From: Progne subis subis
Lineage: Eukaryota > Chordata > Aves > Passeriformes > Hirundinidae
Reading direction: 5' to 3'
NCBI GenBank assembly: GCA_022316685.1
Contig: JAKJHU010000023.1
Coordinates: 6,559,192-6,623,191, forward strand
DNA: 64,000 bases
Position numbers and translations under genes: made by a program. The notes below the pieces were generated by a model, which was not told the DNA's origin, did no database searches, and saw only the letters and a program-made list of their open reading frames with translations. This document shows, piece after piece, positions 36,701 through 48,401 of the stretch. Every line of letters begins with the position of its first letter. Within the stretch, counting starts at the first letter, position 1.

Positions 36701-39700
36701 TGTAATGCTTCTGGTGGGTTCGGTCATGATCCAGACCGAAGGCTGTGGCCCCCGCACTCACAAGTCACTTTTGAAGCAATCCAGGAATTCTGTGTTTTGG
36801 CTGTATAACAATTTGACCATGTTTGATCCAGGTTGCAGCGTTCAGTACCAGTAATCATGTTCTTGCCTTTGTACTTTATCTGCAGACAGCCTCTGAGGTA
36901 TTTTCCCCACGTCATCTCTGTGGTGGGCTGCCAAGTTCTGACTGCAGGGAGCCTCTGCAGCAAGAGCACTCACCGCCATATACATTTTCTCCTAGCTGGA
37001 AATTTTGTTTTCAGAGACATGTCCTGGCTGAGAAACCCCAGTCAGGCAATTAACTCTCAGAGGGTGAATTTCATATTGCATCACCACTCTCAGTACAAGA
37101 AAGATGTCCCATTGTTTTAAATGTCACAGCTTTTTTTGACTTCCTCTTTTGATATTTTTATAGTTTATTTTGGGTTTTTTTGTTTGTCTGTTTTTCTGTA
37201 CTGAACATTTTACCAATCGCTATTTTGTTTGCATTAGTGCTTTGTCTGGTCCCTTCCGTATAGATCTTTGTCTTGTTGACATCACAATTACCAGTCCATA
37301 AGGGCTCCTAGCAACCTCTTTTCTTTTTCTTGCTATGCCACCACCCAGGTGCATTGCTACTGGATATTTTCCATCCTGTGCCTGCAAGCAGTTGAGTGGT
37401 TTTGGTTATCATTGGAGAAATCAACGGGATTTGTTGCACTCAAAGGATGTAACAAACACTTAGCAGGATCAGCTGTTAGGCTTTGGCTTCCTTACTGATG
37501 AATTTGCTACAATGGTCATTACTGAATGTTCACTGTCTGCTGTTATGGGGAATGAAAATGAAATACAACTAAACTGTCCAAGAAAACCCTCTCCAATCTC
37601 GCTAACATAAACTTTTTGCTACTTAAGCTCTTCAAGTCGTTTGGCTTCATTGACAGACTATTTGGGTGTACTTGCTAATATGGTCAGGATGATAGCTGAC
37701 AGCCATGACCAAGCTCTTGAGTGATGCCTACACTGGAAACAAATGCTTTTTAACAGAGATTGTATGGGTGAATGAGAACCATTTAACATAAACTCAGAGA
37801 AAAAATTTCCCTATATTGATAAATAATTGCACAGTATAATAATTATAGGCACACACAGGCATGGACTTGGCAGAGCTTACTAAAGTGCTAGAAAGAAAAA
37901 GATTTTTTTTCTTCAGAAGACACTAATTTAAAAGGTAGAAAGTGCTGCAGCATAGTTCTCATTAACAGAGGTAAAAAGAGCCACTGCAGCTCCTTATGAA
38001 CAACTTTAATCACAGCATATGGTATATGCTGCTTAATCTTTGTTAGACATTATGAATCACAAATGACCTCATATACTCCCAAAGCTACTGAAGATGGGTC
38101 TGCAAAATCTTTTTGTAGGGGTGACGCTTTAAGTTATAAGAATTTGTAGTGAAAATTATATTGGAAAGCAGAAAATTAAAATGAAAACTTGAATTTAATG
38201 TGAGGTAAGCATCTGTTACAGCCACTGTTCCTTAAAACCTGTACAGTATGGAGAGAAAATGTAAAGGATAGCTCCAGAAAAAGTCATTGCAGAAGTAGTA
38301 ATAATACCAGTAACAGATAGTATACCAGAATTTATATAGGGTTTTCTTTGTGATAACAATTCAAAGTGCTCTGCATAATCAATCCTTTAAAATTGTCTCT
38401 TTATGAACTACTCAGATATGATAAACTTCAAGATATGCTTTGCCAGCTTTAAGAAACTGTTGTTTTTTATCTTTATAGACAATGTATTTATATCAGCATT
38501 TGTAGTGAATCGATTAGCTAAAAAAACCTCATGCTCATTAGTGTTCTACTTCATGTAAATGAGAACTGGCAGCCCAGCATAATGTTTTTAGGCAGCTTTC
38601 TGATCTCAGCCAAGGAATGCCCGAACTAAAGTACAATTATAACTGGTAAGGCTAAAGAGATGTGGAATTTCAGAACATATTTCCATGGTCTAGAGGTTGT
38701 AATGTTTGTAACACACTACAAATCCCAAAAATCTTGAATTAGTACTAGTCAAGAGGTAGGGATATTTTTTTATTTTTCATTTTTTATTTAGAAATGCTGA
38801 TATCTGAGGGGTTTTTTTTTTACTTTTGAAACTGCTGTTTATTGCAACATCTCGGACCACGTACATGTGGATCATCAGCATCTGGGTTACACTTAAAAAA
38901 AAAAAATATATATATATAAAATTACAAGTAGCATGTCTTTATGGACATTAGGTCTTTCAGAGAACAAAAATTTAGAATTCATGTTGATCAGAAAGGTTTC
39001 TATTTGTCAGCTGTCATTTCAGAGCCACTGAGGGAAATTGTGTCTCTTCTGCAAGTTCCTTTGGTGTCAAAGCTTTGTGTCGGTGCAGGTAACAAGAAAT
39101 TTTGATAACAGTATAACAGGAGGAATATTTCCACCTGACTTTCCCTGTCTTAAATAAGAAGGTCTGTTGTGTCTGACTAGACCTGCTGTTGCACAGCACT
39201 TGGCTGCAGCTCCTTCGTGTGTGCACTACTGAGCTGCAAACGGTGAAAGGGTCAAGACTGTCCTTCACTCCCCGTGTCACACTGCCTGAACTGAGATGTA
39301 AATTAGAGAAAGAACATTTGTATGTCAAAAGCAGCATATGGCTTTCAATAATTTCTTCATAGTGAAGATAGCAAATTTTGTTATTAAAAAGATTCTTTTT
39401 TGCATTTTGGTGGAAATATTTTTTTGCCTTGCATTCTTTGTCAGACAAATTGAAAGAATAAAAATTCTGACCTTTCTCCTTTAGTTTTGAAATCCTGTGT
39501 GTATGTGTATGTGCAGCCTACATTTCCATTTTCAGCTGCTTTCATACATATTTTTACTGACTGTAGGTAAAGGGGGAAAAAAAAGGACTTAAAAATAATT
39601 TAAAAAAAAAAAAAAGCATGAATGTTTATCTTTCCAGTATTTCACAGGGACAATGCCCAGAAAATATAAATGAGAGAAAACATATTTTAAAAGGCATATG

Positions 39701-42639
39701 GTATACTCTCAGCTATATGAGAGTTGCTCTCATTATCCTGACAGAAATATAACAAATATGTTGAAATATTTTGTAAAAAACCATGCAGGAAAGCACAGTT
39801 TAATTTAAGGTAGGATCTTTCATTTAGTCGACCAGATATCTTTGGAAAGGAGTCAAGGGATGAACTCCCTCCCCTTTGCAACTTAAAACATCTCTCTGGC
39901 ATCCCATCACAGTATTAATGTGTTAACCTGGAGCACATTTGACTTCCTACTGCTTCCTCTGGCATCTGTGTGGACAGTGATCACCATATGATATAAATAT
40001 CAAAGTAGTTGCATGGAGAAGCTGGTTGTAGCAAGTGCTGCCCATCAGAGGGAGAGGAATTAAAGCAGATCCACCGGCACTCCAGGTCACTGTCTCCAAA
40101 AGGTCAAGGCTTTTACCAGATGTGTAGGAGAATTAGAGAGTCTAAGGAGATAGTCTGGCTTTATTTCACCTTGACAATTCACTAGAGCAATGAAAGGAGA
40201 CATGTCCCTGGATTTACCTTTTGTCCAGGTTTTTCCTTCTGTAGAGCGGTGTGTTTGTAATTCTAGGCTGATTCTGCTCCAGACTAACAGACATTCATGA
40301 CCTCTGTCCCCTTCTTACCTTACTGTAACTGATACCCTTTTCATTCCCAGTGTGCTATTTCCTGGGAATGGCCAGATGTCTTTTAAATGACATAATGGGA
40401 ACAAAACTCTTTCCTAGGCCTCCTAATGCCATAAGAAGTCATTACCTTCATTTCCCACTTGCACTTTTGAAGGAGCATTTTTTAACTCTTTTTATCACTT
40501 TTTCCAAGTGGAGTAGAATTTTCTTCAAGCAGCCATACCCATTATCTGTGTGCAATTCACATGGTGTGTAAGAAACGCTTTCAGTTTGGAATCTTTAGAG
40601 TGTGGATGACCTAAACCATGATCCACAGCCTGGCTAAACAGTATTGTGAAGACAAGGGCCAGATCTCCAACTGCGAGCTCTCTGTCTGCTCCCAAATAGA
40701 GCTCCTTGCTGCCTCTTTTCCAGGGTTGCATTTATGACTGAGATAGTGGTGAGTAAGAGATCTATAAATGGGTTCTGGTGAGGAGTAAACATCATGTGGT
40801 CGTTCACTTTGGAAGCTTGCTGAGTGGGAGGCATTTACTGAACCTTGGTGCACTTGCTATAATCACTGATCTTCTTTGAAGTGCTAATGTCTGTTTTCTC
40901 CAGTGTAAAGTTACTTCTTATAAAAGAGGATTCCTTAACAGAGTTTTGGCGTTAAATATATAGGTCTGGGAACTACCAAGATGAGGAAAAAAAATATATT
41001 TTGTGCCCAGGTGATTAATGCATGGTCTTTAATTAAATAATACTAGCACCAATTGTAGTAATTTTATTGCATATGTGGTGATACAGCCAAAAACTGGATG
41101 GATTTTATGTTTCTTCATTTTTCAGCTAGCATGCTCTCTAAGAACAGAAAACACTAACAACTGGAATTACTAGTGTTTTTTAGAAAATAAATATTTTGTC
41201 TGCTTGCTGCTAACTAGGTGGGTGTTTTCAGAGAATAAAAGGTGCAGCATTAAAAACTGTCATTTTGGAAATGGAAAAAAATGGAGAGATTTTGCAATAC
41301 ATTACTTTGTTTGCATTTCTTTTTGAAGTTGCGTCTGTGTTGAACAAAAAATGCATTAAATAGTTTCTTATATAAAAATAGCTACTGCTTTTTTCTGTGA
41401 TCAGAAACCTCAGGGATCCAGTCTTTTGTATTCCAGAAGCTGACACTGGCATCCAACTGACTGCAATCATAGCCTTGCAAATTCTGTCAGGGAATGGAGA
41501 AGGTCTTGAGGGCTGAAAAACCCTCTAATTCCATGATTCAAAGTGTTCCTGAGCATGTGCTTATGTCCACCCTTAATCAGGATAACATTAAAGCATCTGC
41601 TCTCAAGTTTATTTAAATGGCTGAGGGTTGTTCAGTGCAAGGTTGATTGGAGCAGTGAGGGAGTCTGGTGATAACCTGCAGCAGCTGAAAGAATCACCAG
41701 AGAACATAACTGTGAGGATTATTAATGTACCGTAAGCAACCTATTTTTGAGTTTACAGGCTCCCATTGATCTCTGGAGGAGTTTGTGCTCTAAAAATAAC
41801 GTGCCTTTGGGAGCTGGGACAGGGAGAATTGGAGCTGGCCAGTGGGAGGTCTGAGTGGATTAGAGCATCACAGGGAGATAATAGAGGGTCCACTGACTGC
41901 AAAGGGAGCTCAGGTAGTAATTATAAGCAACCAGAGAGCAGAGTATACCTGAGAGAAAGATAATACAGTTACCAGGTGTTAAAATAGCACAACTTGTAAG
42001 CAGCATGCTTTAGACAAAATTTGAGAAAGGTGGGCTTGATTTTCCTCAGCACCTGGGCCCTAAGGAAAGATTTATTTTTCATCATGGCAATTTGTTTTTT
42101 GCTTCTTTTGAATGGCAAGTGGCAGGGTTCCTGGGCTTTTGGGGTTTATTGCTCCTCCTGCTAACTAGCTACTCTTGTAGGTCTCCTGGAAGGCTGGGTT
42201 TCCTTTGGTTAGAGCTGCTGTGTCCCAGCTGTGACCGGAAGAACGGGACACAGCAGGTCTTTTGGTCCATTGCCTCGTGAGAGACCTGTGTCATGGAAGG
42301 AGGAAAGAGGAGAGGTGCTTCCTTGGCTGGGTGGGATACAGTGCCAGTTTGGACTTTTCAGCCCTGACGTTATGGAGGTATTAAGGGATGTTAATATTGA
42401 TTTCAATGGGAGCTGAAGGTCAGAGGTGTGGGAACGATGAGGAAACAAAGAAAGGACAAAGAAGTATTTGAAAAAATGGAGCATGTTACCAAAACTAATC
42501 CCTTCAACCAGATTACTTGTCTTACTAGCAATGCAGTAATATTGTTTATAACACCTTGCTGGTTTAGTTTGTAAACTCACTGATGGCTCCACAACAAGAC
42601 AGGGGCAACAGGGACCTTGCACATAGCCCATGAATCCAC
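33740..42639 (+). other. SMPX: SMPX 3' UTR intron, no gene seen
   Basis: AT-rich unique sequence with A- and T-runs (34022-34035, 39600-39615) and a (TA)n tract near 38905. Frames of up to 144 codons (39014-39448, - strand) show no recognised domain. Part of this stretch may include old, unrecognisable repeats. Confidence 0.5.
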
Positions 42640-43015
42640 CTTGACCCTCATGAGGACACCTTCCCCTGGGACAAGCAAAGCCTCTCCCAGGCTTACAGAC
42701 TGCCTGAGCCTCATGACAACCTCAGGAAAACATCCAGCCCAATATCCTGCTCAGGCCATTTTCAGGTCATTGCTCATGGCCATGTCCAGTCAGGGTTTGA
42801 ATATCTTCAAGAATGGAGTCTCCACAACCTTCCTGGGCAACCTGGACTAGTGTTTTACCACCCTGATGGGAAAAGAAGTTTTATCTCCTATTTAGATGAA
42901 ATTGCACGTATTTCAATTTGTGCCTGTTGTCTCCTTTCTTGTCACTCAGCACAGTGAGGGAAGTCTGTCCTTTTTGTACCCAAGGGCTTTTTACCCATCT
43001 TCTCTGTATTACCAC
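42640..43015 (-). mobile_element. Old CR1 LINE fragment, antisense
   Basis: The phrases TTGAATATCTTCAAGAATGG, TCTCCACAACCTTCCTGGGC and TTTGTGCCTGTTGTCTCC are, read antisense, the CR1 ORF2-to-3' UTR segment. The copy is strongly diverged and lacks a recognisable terminal octamer repeat. Boundaries are approximate. Confidence 0.7.
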
Positions 43016-45302
43016 AATCCTTGGGGGCTGATGTGCCCAGCACAGGATGGCTGTCACTAGGAGCTCAGGAAGTAAGGAAAGGCTAAACTACTTAAAGAAG
43101 ATAAGCATGGAGCTCCCATGCATGGCAGATGTCTCTTCGAGAGAGACACCTGCAGAAAACACAGCCTTAAATCTAAGATGCTGAATCTGCTAGAAAGGTA
43201 CAAAAAATTATCATGTAATCCTAAAACCCAAAATGCTGAATTACAGCTGTCCATCAGGCCACAATCTGCCCACAGTGTGTTTGGAGGCAGAACCTTGTCC
43301 CTGGCCTCTTTCAGCAGAAGGATCAGAAAACACTTGCGATGCTGAAGACCACACTGTGCTCAGAGTTGCCTGCTGTGCCCTGCACACTCTTTCTCCTGAT
43401 CCCAGGCTTGAGCCCTGGAGTTCATCCATAGCCAGCAATGCTTTATTCACATACCACTTGAAAACAGCCACCCTGTGATACTCAGGAACAGGCACAGAAG
43501 AGTTTGAAAGAGGAAGGAGAATAATCCTGAATGCTGAAGCTCAAGGAGAGCTTGTGTAGGCAGGAGGTAATTATATAGGACAGGATTACATGTGTGTGTG
43601 TATCCCAGGGAGCCATCAAATACAGCCCTAAAGTTGGATTTTGTTTTTGAGATCAGAAAAAGAAATACCTAAAATTACCTGACTGGAAGGAAATTTGAAC
43701 TGAAACAGAGCAGTGCATTGCCTTCCTGAGCCCAGCTATGAGATTGCTACGCTGTTTGGTGGCTAATGGCCCCAGAGAGTATTGGTGTTATGGCTGTTTC
43801 ACTGTGGACAGTGACACCCTCTCACTTTCTTTCAAGACAAATTAATTAACATTTGACTTCTTTATTTAAAAGTTGCCATCACTTTCAGTATAAGCCATGC
43901 AAGGTTTCTCTTGTAGAACCTCTCTTCTCTAGGGAAGTGTTTCTTCTGAAAGCTAAGCAATCCCAGCCTTTTGAATGTCCCTCCACTCTTTGCTCAAATG
44001 TGCACAGCCTGCAGGTGCTCAGGAGCACAGCAAAAACTCCCTCCATGTAACACATCCTGAGATATAGATGGTTGTCAGTTTTTTGTTCTTTCCTGTGACT
44101 TTTTCTCCATTTTCTAAGCCTTTGTTTAAGGTTCATGAGTTCAATAAAACTTACCAAAAGTAGACATATTTCTCCACCTCAAATACTTGTATTCTTAGCT
44201 GATTAGTGCTGAGAAAGTTAGTGTCTTGACTTTTTGGAAATTAATTGCAAAACCTATTTTCAGGTTTTCGATATTACGCTGTCTGGAACCACTGATATCA
44301 ATAGCAACCATGGTATTTCTTAACTTCAAAGAGAACAGAAATAGGCCCTATGCTGGGCTTCAAATTAGCTGTGACTATGCAGGAAAGAGTCACTGTAGAC
44401 AGGTCAAAGGAAATTGTTCATCACTCCCCAGACAGAAGCTAAGTGCCACCTCCCCCCCCCACCTTGCTTTGGATAAACAAATAAATCAGTGGGATTTATG
44501 AAAAGAACACAGAAAATACTTTGCTGCTATGTCTAGAATACTGTCATCAGTGCTGGTCAGTCATGAGAATGAAAGCAGAATTAGGGGAGAAGTGGAGCTG
44601 TGACAAAGGTTGTTACAGGAAAATATACACTACCAAAAGAAGAGAGGCTGAAAATTCCCCAGGTCAATTCAGTTTGGATGGAATCTCACCAGTGAAGACT
44701 CTAACGGGCAGAACAGAAAAAGGAAGAGAAGAAGACAACCAAAGCACTTAAAAAAAAAAATTAAAATGCGCAGACATTTCTATGTGTATATCCATAAGTA
44801 GCATTTAATGGTAAAATTAAATACCATTTTTATGAACTGATGCATCCCTACACCCTGCAACATGGCCACATGGCAGGATTTGCCTCCTGTGCCTGTTGAA
44901 GCAGTGGCAGGGCTTTCCTGGGGCTGAGTCCCACTCTGGTCTGTGTAGGGCTGGAGCTGCCCAGTTCCCTGCCCAGCTCCCACACTCTGCTGGGTGGCTG
45001 GGGGTGAGATGGGCAGAGCCCCAGGCAGAGCCCTGTACCAAGGGCAAAACTCAAGGCTTTAAAGGCCTGGTCTTGACAGAATCATGGAGCTTCGTCAGAC
45101 AGAGATCTGGAGGGTAGGTGAGAAAAGCTAGTGGGTCACAAAGATTTGTATTCCCCGAGCTTGGCTGTAAACAAGTGTTGTCAGCATGGAAAAATTGCAG
45201 GTGTGGGGAGTGTCCTCCCCCTCACAGCTTTTCTGCATGATCTGAAAATACCCGTGGGTGCACTGATAATGATTAATTGCTGGTCTTGTATTTGTTGCAC
45301 AG
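43016..45302 (+). other. SMPX: SMPX 3' UTR intron, last part
   Basis: Unique sequence with a C9 run at 44452-44460 and a moderately GC-rich patch at 44880-45060. It ends at the acceptor TTTGTTGCACAG. Confidence 0.5.
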
Positions 45303-46370
45303 GTCTGACAAGTGAAACTGAATGGATTCCAATGAGTGGAGAAAATTTCAAATATTTTATATATTTTTATGAAGACTATAAACTTCCCAACTCTTCAATA
45401 CCCCGTAGGAAGTAACTTCTTTGTACATTTATATCATTGCTTTCTTGTTGTCCATTTTGTTTAACATAGGAAAGTAGTGCTGAAATAAAACAGAACAACT
45501 AGCAATGAATATGTGTATGTGCAGGAATGATTTTGACCTGAGAATGGGGAGTAGTGTAATTTCAAGTTTCAGCAAAGGTAGGAAAAAACTTCTGAAATTT
45601 ACATAATTATTTTCAATTAATTTGGTTTCTTTATTTTTTGAAAAATGTCAATGTGTACAAAAGCGTTTTTAAATGACTCTCAAAATGCAGAATAAATGAG
45701 GAATATAATATCTTTTGTCCTGTTGTGAGTTCCTAGTTATAGAAGAGGAGTCATGTATCATGTGTAATAAAGGAAATGAAAATATTAAAGCAATGGTCTT
45801 TCTGGTGAGCTGAGCTAAATTCTTCTTTTGTTGTAGAGACAGTGTTTATTTTCCTCCAGAATCTAAAATGCACTGCTGTTCTGATACTTATGCATCACTT
45901 TTATACAATGAGTATACAAGATGTGAGGTAGCTGACAGAAAACCTGCAACCTTTATTCAAATAAGCAGTCATCTAGCCTTGATGGAACATGTTCATGAAT
46001 ATTGCTTGAAGGATCATTATCTTCAAAAGCTCAAATCAAAAGGGGACACTGGAATATGGATTCTGGGCAAAAATAATGTATGATCACAGCACCTCTTACA
46101 TGGAGTGATTAATCCTTGCATTATAGGGACTGTACATAAAAGAAGATTGATGCATATTCTATTTTTGGAAATGAGATCTTGTTGTTAGAGAAATTTAATG
46201 CGCTGTGTCTCCTTGGTCTCTTTTATGTTACTTACTGTAAAGGGATATGAGGAGCTGTTTTTAATAATATTCTTCTAATGTTGATTTAAACTATTCTACA
46301 TACTCTGAAACTCTCTGCCTGGCTCTTGTTTATTCAAATAAAATAAAGATAATTATTCTGGTTAGAAAAC
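45303..46370 (+). other. SMPX: SMPX terminal 3' UTR exon (candidate)
   Basis: A good acceptor (TGGTCTTGTATTTGTTGCACAG) ends at 45302. The following 130 bases resemble what I remember of the mammalian SMPX 3' UTR: an ATGGATTC-like start, then ATTTTATATATTTTTATGA, and TTTGTACATTTATATC. AATAAA signals occur at 45484, 45691, 45766 and twice near 46337-46347; the last, preceded by TTC, looks like the end of the mammalian transcript, so the exon may run to about 46370. A second acceptor-like site near 45836 could create an alternative last exon. The start is fairly secure; the end is a guess among several polyadenylation sites. Confidence 0.6.
46337..46347 (+). promoter_or_regulatory. SMPX: Overlapping polyadenylation signals, likely distal SMPX poly(A) site
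   Basis: Two AATAAA hexamers overlap in TTCAAATAAAATAAAG. An earlier hexamer at 45484-45489, inside GTGCTGAAATAAAACAG, would give a short 3' UTR of about 200 nt in this exon. Others are at 45691-45696 and 45766-45771. Confidence 0.45.
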
Positions 46371-47000
46371 AGATTTCAAGTTGAATATTGTTTACAATGA
46401 CATCCATTTAATTCTCATTTGCTCTATCAGATAATACAAGAACTAACTGAAATTATTTTTGAATTTTAAGTTTCCATATATTTGCATTACTTTGTACAGG
46501 AAATTAGAAAGGAGCTGTACTCTCTACAGCTCAATTCAAATGACATTCTTGTATTTTTTACCCTGAATATGTAATATCAACATTGCTTACTCTCCTGCTT
46601 CATCCTTATATGCTCTGATTTCCCTTAATGCATTTCTTGGGCAGTGAACATTCCTGAAGGACAGGCTGAAATGGAAATGTCAAAAGATGGAATGCATCAG
46701 GAGCACCTTTCATTTACATCCCAATGAGATTAACGTGTCTGTTCAATCAAAAATGAACAATTTTCCCCAGCACTGCTTTATCAGTCACGGATATTGGACT
46801 GCATTGGTTCTTGCCAGTATGGAAATTATAAAAAGGAGAAAACACATAATACCTTGATCCAAAAGCATGCCACAGGTGAGATGAGTCAGGGCCTTGGCTT
46901 TTGTTTGCTGTACCCACTTAAAAAATACTAATTTCAGAGAATTGGGGAAAGGTAAAGCCTCATTTCTTCCCTCCATTTATAGTTAGGACACTTCATAGTG
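46371..47000. other. Intergenic, no gene seen
   Basis: AT-rich sequence just beyond the SMPX terminal exon. Nothing recognised. Confidence 0.5.
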
Positions 47001-47055
47001 GAAATTCCAGGGGATGGAGAGAGTTGCAGCCACTCTCTCCATCCCCTGAAATTTC
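47001..47055. repeat. Near-perfect hairpin, 24-bp arms, 7-nt loop
   Basis: The left arm (47001-47024) and right arm (47032-47055) are complementary at 23 of 24 positions; the single exception sits seven bases from the outer end. The loop is TGCAGCC. It lies about 0.6 kb downstream of the likely SMPX poly(A) site. A transcript would fold into a stem long enough to recall a pre-miRNA; the size is also that of a small inverted duplication. I do not recognise a known miRNA seed. Confidence 0.85.
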
Positions 47056-47385
47056 CCAGTCTTCATACCTGAATGTGTAGGTGAAAGAAAAAAAAAACAA
47101 CATCCCTGACAGAGAAATGTGGTTCTTTCGCCAGATTTCAAATCCTTGCTTCCAAATGGAGGGGTACCACCAGGGGCCACTGAAACACCTTCACATGGGG
47201 AGGGACCAGTCAGAGGCAAAGAATACTTTTTCTGAGCTTTGTTTTTCTTTTAAACAAAAATTTTTACACTCCCTTGAGACTAACAGCTAATGGGGAGTAA
47301 GATCAGTGAGAACCCTGAGTTAAGTTTTAGGGCTACAAGAAATCCTTAATAAAACATGAAATTAGCAGCCAAAATCCATATTGAA

Positions 47386-47926
47386 TGTGATACCTTGGGG
47401 AGGCTGACCTGGAACAGAGACTAGACAGTGCTAAGAGAATAAAGTAGGTATTTATTAAAAGGCCTTAAAGGATATACTTTGGGCAGTACAAGAGCCTGGC
47501 CTGGGCTACACCCAGGATGGACCCAAAATGGTCACAAAATGGACAACTGGTCATGAGGTCTCACAATTTTACGTTTTGGTTCATTTGCATATTGGGGTTA
47601 ATTGTCCAATTACAGCTTCAGATTAGGAAGTCCCATCCTTATTGTTTTCTCTCTCCAGTCCACTGTTGTTCATGCTTTTGGGCCTGAAAACCTGCTACCC
47701 TTGTCCTTGGTCCTCAGCAGGAAAAGGATTGTTTTGTCTACCTACTCTGTGAAGAGAGCTGACTAACACTTAATGAGGCTCAGAACTACATCCCTAGGCA
47801 GCACAGAATCTGGAAAACCTGGAAGTTTAAAACTTAGGGCATGAAAGGTTTTGACTGTAGGGCACACACGGACCAGTGAAAGATGCCCCAAGCGACTCTG
47901 CAGTCTAGTACTTCTGGCATGGCAAA
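47386..47926 (-). mobile_element. Solo LTR (avian ERV), antisense
   Basis: On the - strand a polyadenylation signal AATAAA (47451-47456) sits in the TTTTAATAAATACC context, followed by about 65 nt to a CA end at 47386. The body (CATTTGCATATTGGGGTTAATTG and flanks on the + strand) resembles a repeat I know from songbird genomes. In sense direction a purine-rich GGGGGATAG just before TGCCATGCC near 47926 could be the polypurine tract and LTR start. If so, the sequence 47927-48200 would be a remnant of retroviral internal DNA. Family name and exact ends are uncertain. Confidence 0.6.
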
Positions 47927-48378
47927 TTCTATCCCCCAGATGTTAGATTTTGGCACAAATTTAGGGAAGGATTGAGGTCTTACAATAAAGAACAATCACA
48001 GAAATACATAATAACAGATCATACTAAAATCATGCCCGTTTCCTGTGGTCACATGGGGGTCTTTGTGGGTATGGGCCAAACTCACTGGCAGGTGTGTATT
48101 AACACCTCCCTAATGACTACTGCAAGCAAACACTTCCAGCTGAACCAGAGAGATGAGCTCCTCTCTACCCCTATCCCGAACCCGTTCAGTGGGGGACCCA
48201 TGATATAAAGCAAAATACCCACATTTCAGTGTCATCCCTGTGCCCTGGACTCTGTACGGTGCTGGTGTGAGACTAAATCAAAGGGACAGTGCTGCCCCTG
48301 TGTCACCAAGCACTGGACATGAAAGGTGGGGGGAGAGTTTCCTTTGTTAGCTCCCTACCCAATGCTCTGCACTGTAAA
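47927..48378 (-). other. Possible ERV internal remnant next to the LTR
   Basis: It lies directly upstream of the LTR in LTR sense and also seems repetitive to me. No gag, pol or env motif can be read. A 78-codon + strand frame here is not meaningful. Confidence 0.25.
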
Positions 48379-48401
48379 TTTTTTTTTTTTTTTTTTTTTT
48401 T
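48379..48401. repeat. T23 homopolymer
   Basis: Twenty-three consecutive T, followed by CCCC. Confidence 0.95.

Larger units (their letters stand above)
10583..46370 (+). other. SMPX: SMPX gene, exon 2 to terminal exon (first exon not located)
   Basis: This is the gene span assembled from four exons: 10583-10642, 15369-15458, 19178-19331 and 45303-about 46370. The introns are 4726, 3719 and about 25971 bp, all GT-AG. Both coding junctions fall between codons (phase 0). Known of the family: SMPX is a small striated-muscle protein found at costameres; it responds to stretch, acts upstream of Rac1/p38 signalling, and its human X-linked orthologue is mutated in deafness DFNX4 and in a distal myopathy. 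In mammals the gene has a non-coding first exon and a non-coding last exon; the layout here matches, with exon 1 presumably upstream of 10583. In birds this segment is autosomal. Identity rests on the conserved protein core; the outer ends are inferred. Confidence 0.9.

Noticed and set aside
39014..39448. 144-codon minus-strand frame
   Set aside because: No domain recognised, lysine- and serine-rich composition as expected for AT-rich DNA, and no transcript context.
41500..41545. Possible CR1 3' end (AATTCCATGATTC)
   Set aside because: Only the last dozen bases resemble CR1; no adjoining CR1 3' UTR could be read.
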